From Clostridia bacterium (GTDB lineage: Bacteria; Bacillota_A; Clostridia; TANB77; CAG-508), in the NCBI GenBank assembly GCA_017621295.1, contig JAGATI010000121.1:1-10496 (forward strand): a stretch of DNA of 10,496 nucleotides, in the 5' to 3' direction. This document shows positions 4,915-10,496 of the stretch, piece after piece; positions within the stretch are counted from its first letter, which is position 1; each line of letters opens with the position of its first letter. The position numbers and the translations under genes were made by a program. The notes below the pieces were generated by a model, which made no database searches, was not told where the DNA came from, and saw nothing but the letters and a program-made list of their open reading frames with translations.

Positions 4915-5161
4915 ATTTCACCTGGTTATCTTATTTTTGTCTACCGACTTTTCATTTAAAAGAAACTACTAGGCCAGTCCAGTTCGACTAATTTTCAGCA
5001 AGGGCTGTGGAAAATGATGTGTACTATTAAATTATTATTTCCAAAAATAAAAACACGAGCCCCACAATTCCAATTCGCATTCGAAGAAGTGTTGTTCAAA
5101 TTCCAGTACCACAAACCAGCGTTAGCACCATTGTTCGAATTACCGCCAACACGAGCAACCC
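4915..5161 (-). ncRNA. DGR template RNA: TR plus 3' spacer
   Basis: Between TR and the RT start lie 137 nt with no ORF on the coding strand. In the Bordetella phage BPP-1 system a spacer of similar position and size, 3' of TR, is required for cDNA synthesis and binds the RT complex, so this is the expected functional RNA. A hairpin is visible at 4992-5014: CAGC (4996-4999) / GCTG (5004-5007) with a 4-nt loop, then a bulge, then TTTT/AAAA. The 5' and 3' ends of the RNA are not determined; limits given are TR start to RT start. Confidence 0.55.
5052..5161 (-). repeat. DGR template repeat (TR), 110 bp
   Basis: Aligns without gaps to the VR at 5315-5424 (offset 263). There are 15 mismatches, all at positions that are A on the coding (minus) strand of TR. 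TR has 22 such A; 20 of them form ten AAY (Asn) codons, the others being one ACT and one TAC. Read in the target frame it gives GGNSNNGANAGLWYWNLNN and then TSSNANWNCGARV. Because NNY codons can never be stops, mutagenesis of the AAY codons cannot truncate the target. The plus-strand ORF over this stretch is an artefact. Confidence 0.96.
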
Positions 5162-5214
5162 ACTCAAAAGCACAAAGAAACAGGACTGTTACACATCAAA
5201 TCCCTTTGCTCAAT

Positions 5215-5243
5215 ATTATACTAAATTTAAAAATAAAAAATAA
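5215..5243 (-). promoter_or_regulatory. Possible promoter for the template RNA
   Basis: A perfect minus-strand TATAAT (5215-5220) lies about 55 nt upstream of TR, with a poor -35 (TTATTT, 5238-5243) at 17 bp. A second TATAAT (5253-5258) has no -35. An independent start would let TR RNA and RT be made apart from the long tail transcript; the evidence is weak. Confidence 0.3.
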
Positions 5244-5268
5244 CTACTCTACATTATAGTTAAATTAG

Positions 5269-5290
5269 CTGGGAGGCTGACCGCCCCCAG
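5269..5290. repeat. GC-rich hairpin downstream of VR
   Basis: CTGGG (5269-5273) pairs with CCCAG (5286-5290) and GGC (5275-5277) with GCC (5283-5285), with one bulged A and a 5-nt loop. It begins 25 bp past the 3' end of VR and 10 bp after the stop codon, beside a G-run, in otherwise AT-rich DNA. Hairpin or cruciform structures just downstream of VR promote target recognition in the Bordetella phage DGR. There is no T-run, so a terminator is unlikely. Confidence 0.55.
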
Positions 5291-5299
5291 ACCCCCGTT

Positions 5300-7036
5300 T
5301 TACTGGTGTTTAAGAACACGAGCCCCACAAGCCCAACTCGCACTCGAAGAAGCGCCGTTCAAAACCCAGTACCACAAACCAGCGTAAGCACCACCGTACG
5401 AAGAACCGCCAACACGAGCAACCCTGTTTCCTGCGTCCTGATAATAATAATCACTAGTTCCTGAAGAACTTCCACCACCTAATTCTGTTGGAAATTGTAT
5501 TAATGGATGATTTATATCAAATCCTAATGTTTTTGGATAACCATTAGTATCACTATTTGTATATCCTAATGCTTCATATGGTGCATCGAATTTATCACTT
5601 GCATATTGTGATGGATCATAACAAATATAAGCCAATCTATCTTTTATATTTATACCATCAACAAACATAAATATATTTGAATGTATTCCTTCTATTCCTC
5701 TGTAAATTACATTGTGTTTGCTATCATTTACTAAACATCCTGATTTCATACCTAATTCATCGCATTGCCCTGCAGATTGAACACAAGTCCAAATTGTAGT
5801 TGTTAATGTTATGTTTGCTACTGCTTCATCCAATACAATTTCTTTTCCTGTTGTTTCTCCTGATTCATAATTATTTATTGCTGTTATAGTTCTTATTACA
5901 GATGATGCACTATCATATGAACCAATTCTTACTTGTTGCCCTACCACAAAAGCATTTCCTGCTGTTGTGTTTACTATAAATTTATTTGTATTTGTTTCTG
6001 CTACTAAAGCAACATCTCCATTATTATGTCTCATAGAAGAACATCCATTACCTAATGCACTTTGTGAATTAAAAGTTGCATATTCTACTAAATATAAGCA
6101 TTGAATCGCAAAATATCTCCAATCCATTAAGCAATAATCTTCACCTAGATTTTTTACTAAATTTCTATATGTTACTATATTCTTAAAATCAGCCCCTGCT
6201 ATCCCACTATAACTATGTAACAATCCATCTTCTCCAACACCAGTTAAATATCTAGCTATATCAAATTCTTTTATTTCTGTAAATCCACTTTTTGCAAAAT
6301 CAGCAATTAAAATATATTGATAATCATTTTCTTGGTATAGCTTTATCCAAAATGTTGGTATATGCGTATATACATCTCCATTGCTTCCATCGAATTTAAA
6401 ATCTGCATCTCCATAATATGCTTTTTTCTTTCCTGTTGCTAAATCTAAATTGAATGAAATAATATCTTTCCAAGGAGAAAGATTATCAAAATCATTTTGA
6501 ACAGCACTTCCGTTTTTTGTTGCGTTTGCTACTAGCCCAACAGAATCTTCTATTCTTTCCCAAGATACTGAAGTGTTATTTGAAATTTTTCTCCTTACTC
6601 CATATACATGACCTCTTGTAGTTTCTATATTTTCAAGGTTTTCTTCTATATCTTCTAATCTAGCATCTACAGTATCATAAGTTTTACCTTTTACTGCTGA
6701 TGTTCTTGCATTTGTTACTTCTTCATCTTTTATTTCTATTTTTTTATTAGAAATAGTTAAAGCCTTACCACCTAGAGTAAGACCTTCTAATAGATTTACT
6801 TGTGCACCTGCAGCAATTCCATTTAATTTTGTTAATAGTGCTGCAGTAAAATCGTTAGTAGATAATCCTTTTCCTGTAACTTTATCTACTTTTCCATCAT
6901 TTATTTCTTTCATTTTGTCATCGATTTTTTTCCAGTTATCATTAACTGCCCTATCTATGTCGTAACTAGAATCCAAATCTTCCGAGTTGTTAGTATCCCA
7001 CATGAATAAATTTAAAAAATCTGTAAATTTAGACAT
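5300..7036 (-). CDS. DGR-diversified tail/receptor-binding protein, 578 aa
   Basis: This is the variable protein of the retroelement. The N-terminus (1-80) has features of phage tail-fibre proteins: DIDRAVNDNWKKIDDKM and VDKVTGKGLSTNDFT...AGAQVN. A short coiled coil follows (about 120-140, VDARLEDIEENLENIE). The C-terminal half is likely a C-type-lectin fold, as in Mtd and other DGR targets, ending RVARVGGSSYGGAYAGLWYW then GASSSASWACGARVLKHQ. VR covers residues 539-574. Residues already altered from TR are 545, 547, 548, 551, 558, 561, 562, 565, 567 and 569; N560 is a mutable Asn still equal to TR. The scaffold (GLWYW, GARV) is constant. ATG 7034-7036 has AGGAGG at 7 nt, abutting the upstream stop. 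It should bind a host receptor. Confidence 0.93.
   Translation of the reverse strand: MSKFTDFLNLFMWDTNNSEDLDSSYDIDRAVNDNWKKIDDKMKEINDGKVDKVTGKGLSTNDFTAALLTKLNGIAAGAQVNLLEGLTLGGKALTISNKKIEIKDEEVTNARTSAVKGKTYDTVDARLEDIEENLENIETTRGHVYGVRRKISNNTSVSWERIEDSVGLVANATKNGSAVQNDFDNLSPWKDIISFNLDLATGKKKAYYGDADFKFDGSNGDVYTHIPTFWIKLYQENDYQYILIADFAKSGFTEIKEFDIARYLTGVGEDGLLHSYSGIAGADFKNIVTYRNLVKNLGEDYCLMDWRYFAIQCLYLVEYATFNSQSALGNGCSSMRHNNGDVALVAETNTNKFIVNTTAGNAFVVGQQVRIGSYDSASSVIRTITAINNYESGETTGKEIVLDEAVANITLTTTIWTCVQSAGQCDELGMKSGCLVNDSKHNVIYRGIEGIHSNIFMFVDGINIKDRLAYICYDPSQYASDKFDAPYEALGYTNSDTNGYPKTLGFDINHPLIQFPTELGGGSSSGTSDYYYQDAGNRVARVGGSSYGGAYAGLWYWVLNGASSSASWACGARVLKHQ
5315..5424 (-). repeat. DGR variable repeat (VR), 110 bp
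   Basis: The 3' end of the tail-protein gene and recipient of TR-derived cDNA. Relative to TR the coding-strand changes are nine A to G, four A to T and two A to C, and none at G, C or T. Similarity ends sharply at both sides (first non-A mismatches at 5314 and 5425). Four codons remain after the repeat before the stop. Confidence 0.96.
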
Positions 7037-7049
7037 TTTTATTCCTCCT

Positions 7050-8825
7050 TTAATTTATTTTTGTTCCGTTTATATAAACATCACCATTCCAAATTTGTAG
7101 TGCTCCACCTAAAGATTCATCATACATTCCATTTACAGCAACTCCATTTCTTGTTATTGCAAGTCCTGGTTTTCCACTTCCCAGTACAAAATCGTATTTA
7201 TCTGTTGTTAATTTATCTGATATTATAACTTCTATTATATAAGATTTATTTATATCAAAACCATTTGCTCCTAAATCTCCCTTTATTAATCCTTCAAATG
7301 AGAATGTTTTTCCATCTCTTTTAGGTGTTAATACTGTTTCACCAGTTTTCCAAGTTGATGATGTTGTTTCTCTATACTTGTATGTACAGCTTTTTATAGC
7401 ATTTAATACAGTACCAAATCCACCTTCCCATATAGTTCCACTAAAAATAAGATTTACTATTGATCCTATTCCATTTTCTCTAATTGCATCTACCTTATTT
7501 ATAGCAACAGCTGAATAATCTATGTATGTAGATGGAGATATTTGTTTTGGTGTACTATTTCCTCTACTATCTATTGCATACATAGTAAATATATTGCTTT
7601 TAGCTGAATTTATAGTTGCTTGTACATTTGAATTAGAGGAATAATTTACATCTACTTGTTGACTTCCAACAACAAATCTATATTTACTCATCGAAGCATA
7701 ATTTTTCGCAACAGCCTTATTTGCTGTTGATATAGTTGCTCTTACATTAGAATATCCTTTTATAATCGTTTGATTATTTCCTGTTAATGCTTTTGTTGTG
7801 TTATTTATATCTTCATAAGTAAAATTGCTAAATGTTGGATTACTATTTACTACATTTAAAGTACCGATTTTTTCACTATAATACTCTGAATTTCCATAAG
7901 TAATTACTCCAACTTTAATTGAATTTGAATTACTATTTGGAAAATATTGCAACATAGATAAAATTTGTGCTGCTGACCAAGTATAACTTGTGTTTGTTGT
8001 CTTATTTGTTGTTAATCTTCTTGTACCACTTGGGCAATCTAAAAAATAAGCAATTTGATTTCCACTTGGATTACTACAATTTACTGTTAAAGAATTATTA
8101 CTATTTAAACTAAAATTATCACCTGGGCTTGTTATTGTTGCTTTATTCTTTGTAGTTATAGTTATTGTTCCACTTTCTGACCAAAGGCCACTATCAGCCC
8201 TTCTTAATCTTACTTTAACTTTATATGCAGTATTTGGTGCTAGTCCTCCTATTGTAAATGTACCACTTTTATTATCTCCTGCAACAGAATCGCCTGCATC
8301 AGTCCAAGCACCACCATTAAGTGAATATTGTGTCCAATCTCTTTTAGGATCACAAGTCCATTTTACACTTATTGAATTTAAAGCACTACCATTATTATAA
8401 ATATTTATACTATTTAAATGTCTTGGAATAGTATCTAATTCTACTGTTGTTGATGCTGTTATAGTATCATAATATGTTCCACTAATTGTTGCTCTAATAG
8501 GATATTTAATTGACAAACCTATTGATTTTTTTCCATCAGTTCCGTGGTAAACCCTAACAGTTCTTGAACCTAATAGAGTAAATGTGCTCCAACTTCCACT
8601 ACTAGATTTTGATATACTTGGTGCAGTAAAATTAGCAGAATCGCCATTAATTGATGAGTTAGCATCACTTCTTGCACCTACATATAAGCTGTAGTTTGTA
8701 TCTAAATAAGCTGATAATGTAACATCTGTGTAATTTCCACTTATACTTTGTACACCGCTCCAAACTCCTCTTACGACATAATGACCACTAACTATTGAAT
8801 TACTAAAACTTCCTGATAAAGCCAT
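7050..8825 (-). CDS. DUF859-like phage minor structural protein with FN3 domain, 591 aa
   Basis: The N-terminal 130 residues are Ser/Thr/Gly-rich beta structure (YTDVTLSAYLDTNYSLYVGA; GSRTVRVYHGTDGKKSIGLS). Residues about 133-227 look like a fibronectin type III domain (GAWTDAG..., then TFTIGGLAPNTAYKVKVRLR), and further beta modules follow. The end, LAITRNGVAVNGM...GDVYINGTKIN, is like the DUF859 family of siphovirus tail proteins found in Gram-positive phages. It probably lies at the tail tip or fibre between the hub protein and the receptor-binding protein, matching its gene order. ATG 8823-8825 has AGGAGG (8834-8839) at 8 nt, over the upstream stop. No part of it resembles TR. The family name is from pattern memory. 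Confidence 0.75.
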   Translation of the reverse strand: MALSGSFSNSIVSGHYVVRGVWSGVQSISGNYTDVTLSAYLDTNYSLYVGARSDANSSINGDSANFTAPSISKSSSGSWSTFTLLGSRTVRVYHGTDGKKSIGLSIKYPIRATISGTYYDTITASTTVELDTIPRHLNSINIYNNGSALNSISVKWTCDPKRDWTQYSLNGGAWTDAGDSVAGDNKSGTFTIGGLAPNTAYKVKVRLRRADSGLWSESGTITITTKNKATITSPGDNFSLNSNNSLTVNCSNPSGNQIAYFLDCPSGTRRLTTNKTTNTSYTWSAAQILSMLQYFPNSNSNSIKVGVITYGNSEYYSEKIGTLNVVNSNPTFSNFTYEDINNTTKALTGNNQTIIKGYSNVRATISTANKAVAKNYASMSKYRFVVGSQQVDVNYSSNSNVQATINSAKSNIFTMYAIDSRGNSTPKQISPSTYIDYSAVAINKVDAIRENGIGSIVNLIFSGTIWEGGFGTVLNAIKSCTYKYRETTSSTWKTGETVLTPKRDGKTFSFEGLIKGDLGANGFDINKSYIIEVIISDKLTTDKYDFVLGSGKPGLAITRNGVAVNGMYDESLGGALQIWNGDVYINGTKIN

Positions 8826-8837
8826 CTCCTACACCTC

Positions 8838-10496
8838 CTATAATAAACTACTTAACCATATTTGGGAATCTACTTGTTGAATTAACATTCCTGATATTTG
8901 TGCTTTTCCTCTACATACCATTTCTTCAGTTTCCATTCCTTTGTCTGTAAATTCGGTTTTTGTTTCATTGGTATTTACATTGTTAATTCTTACACCATCG
9001 GCATCGGCTTTCAATTCTGTATTTTTTGTACTTGATCTTATTCTTAAGCCTTTTCCGATTTGTACAGTATCTGTAATTGTTTCATTAGCATTTTGTGTCC
9101 AGGTTTGTTTTACATCACCTAAATTTCCCATTAAATCACATAAAATAAACGCATCATTTGTATCAGAATAAACTTCAAATTCCAATGAATTAGAAGTTAC
9201 TTCAATTACAAATGTTTTCTCTTTAAATTGGTCTCCTGTACTTTCAATATCCCAACTTTCTTCATTTATACTAATAGAACCTTTTGCAAGTTCTGTTATT
9301 TTTTTGTAAAGGAAACTAATTGTATATATTCCGTTTTTTACTTGAACTACTTGCTTTGCTGTTCCGATTTTGACTTTATATCCAAGTCCACTTACCGAAT
9401 TATTTTTTATTTCTGTGTTTGAAAATTCTTCAATATTTCCTGTAAAGTTTTCGGCAGAATATAAAAATATATTTCCTCCACCTGTTGTAGAAACAGTATT
9501 GGTAAGACCTTCTAATGTTTGTTTTAAACTTTCAATTTGTTCTTTTGTACCATCTTCTACACTTTGAATTTTTAATTCTGTACTTTCTAAATCCATTTCA
9601 ATAGAATTTAACTTACTATTACTATCACCTTGTTGTTCTATTAATAATTTAATTTGATTTGCTTGTTTATTACATATAATTTCTGTATTGGTAAGTCTTT
9701 TTTCAATTCCAGTTGCATATTCATATTTTGTTTCTGAATAATTTGTTTCTTCTGTATAGCTTTTTCCTTTTATTCCTGAATCAATATTTTCTATAATATT
9801 TAACATTATAGATTTAAATTCCTCACCATTTAGATTTTTTAGAGTAACAACATCACCAAATTCAAAATAGCCAAATCCAAAGCTAGTAAATTCAAATACA
9901 TAGTATTGTAAACCATTTATTTGATTATAAATATCTACAATAAAATCTTCCCTATTTTTATCCATTATTTGATTATTATCTATTCTTATGGTCTTTCTAT
10001 CTGAAGCTTCCATATTTGTTGGATAATAAATATTATCTTCTTGTGGACTTCTTCCTAAAACTAAAGAGTTAAAAGTTCCTACTTGTTTTCCTATTGTTAA
10101 TTTTTCTAAATCATTTTCATCAATAGTTTCCCCAGTTTCTTGTGGATATGCTACATATAAATCTTTGTTGAATATCTTTATAAATCCACCTGCTACTGCT
10201 GCAATTTCATCTAATATATCACGATATGTTAAATTTAATCCTGCATATTTATCTTCATATATTCTTTTATTGGCATTAACAAAATCATTTGTTTTTAATG
10301 TAAAACCAAACTTATTACATATTGCTTGTAAAAGAATAAGAACTGTTATTTCATCTTCATAATTCAAATTTAAAGGATCATCATCATATTTAATATGTGT
10401 ATCTATCAAATGGTCAAATAAATATAATTTAGTAGAATTTTTATCTACTACAGCCTCTTTATCATAAACAACATATTCTCCATAATCTACATATTC
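8838..10496 (-). CDS. Tail-tip/baseplate hub protein (prophage endopeptidase-tail type), N-terminus outside window
   Basis: The frame stays open to the right edge, so the gene begins beyond it; 552 residues are visible and the TTG at 10407-10409 is an internal Leu codon. The visible part resembles the C-terminal portion of siphovirus Tal-like proteins: a hub domain (AGLNLTYRDILDEIAAVAGG, then FGFGYFEFGDVVTLKN), a long coiled coil around 9500-9720 (TNTEIICNKQANQIKLLIEQ..., SVEDGTKEQIESLKQTLEGL), a beta domain, and the closing ISGMLIQQVDSQIWLSSLL. These proteins form the tail tip and trigger DNA ejection. Whether it carries a peptidase domain cannot be judged here. Confidence 0.8.
   Translation of the reverse strand, partial: EYVDYGEYVVYDKEAVVDKNSTKLYLFDHLIDTHIKYDDDPLNLNYEDEITVLILLQAICNKFGFTLKTNDFVNANKRIYEDKYAGLNLTYRDILDEIAAVAGGFIKIFNKDLYVAYPQETGETIDENDLEKLTIGKQVGTFNSLVLGRSPQEDNIYYPTNMEASDRKTIRIDNNQIMDKNREDFIVDIYNQINGLQYYVFEFTSFGFGYFEFGDVVTLKNLNGEEFKSIMLNIIENIDSGIKGKSYTEETNYSETKYEYATGIEKRLTNTEIICNKQANQIKLLIEQQGDSNSKLNSIEMDLESTELKIQSVEDGTKEQIESLKQTLEGLTNTVSTTGGGNIFLYSAENFTGNIEEFSNTEIKNNSVSGLGYKVKIGTAKQVVQVKNGIYTISFLYKKITELAKGSISINEESWDIESTGDQFKEKTFVIEVTSNSLEFEVYSDTNDAFILCDLMGNLGDVKQTWTQNANETITDTVQIGKGLRIRSSTKNTELKADADGVRINNVNTNETKTEFTDKGMETEEMVCRGKAQISGMLIQQVDSQIWLSSLL

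Noticed and set aside
5014..5259. 81-aa plus-strand ORF across the TR
   Set aside because: It is the complement of TR, has no ribosome binding site, and its sequence is explained by the minus-strand repeat.
7050..8825. Second variable repeat in the DUF859-like gene
   Set aside because: No segment resembles TR; only 5315-5424 aligns.
8941..10362. Several 64-76 aa plus-strand ORFs
   Set aside because: All are antisense to the tail-tip gene and lack ribosome binding sites.
10407..10409. TTG as the start of the tail-tip gene
   Set aside because: The frame continues open upstream to the window edge with sensible protein sequence, and no ribosome binding site precedes it.
1..10496. tRNA, rRNA or CRISPR array
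   Set aside because: No cloverleaf, rRNA-like conserved stretch or regularly spaced repeat was seen on either strand; by-eye inspection only.

Overview
The window is strongly AT-rich with AGGAGG-type ribosome binding sites, and its proteins look like those of low-GC Bacillota (Clostridia-like) siphovirus prophages. It covers the distal tail genes, lysis cassette, accessory genes and attachment region of a temperate phage. The most important content is a diversity-generating retroelement (DGR) built into the tail operon. This reading comes from the sequence and remembered family features; no database search was run.

Right to centre, all on the minus strand: a tail-tip/baseplate protein entering from the right edge (8838-10496), a DUF859-like minor structural protein (7050-8825), and a tail/receptor-binding protein (5300-7036) whose C-terminus carries the DGR variable repeat (VR, 5315-5424). 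Next come a GC-rich hairpin (5269-5290), the template repeat (TR, 5052-5161), a 137-nt spacer, a DGR-type reverse transcriptase (3856-4914) and an overlapping tail-fibre assembly chaperone (3378-3890). TR and VR are both 110 bp and align without gaps. All 15 differences fall at adenines of the coding-strand TR, the hallmark of mutagenic retrohoming. No Avd accessory gene is present in the cassette.

After a terminator at 3367-3396 comes the lysis cassette, also on the minus strand: XhlA-like protein, a 56-aa holin-like protein, two tandem hairpins, a 24-aa leader ORF and an N-acetylmuramoyl-L-alanine amidase endolysin. Beyond it, on the plus strand with its own promoter and terminator, is a two-gene unit: an XRE-type regulator and a 128-aa protein resembling only domain I (the mismatch-reading domain) of MutS. 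A 54-aa protein is transcribed divergently from it.

At the left, an integrase ends at 152 and is followed by a terminator and a fragment encoding the N-terminus of TruA (minus strand, 306-368, with its own ribosome binding site). Paired ACAGCC repeats flank this on both sides. That layout, with int next to att next to accessory and lysis genes, is the circular-phage (attP) order rather than the end of an integrated prophage. It suggests that the phage integrates into truA and carries a replacement 5' end for it, and that this DNA is a circular phage genome or a tandem-prophage junction.
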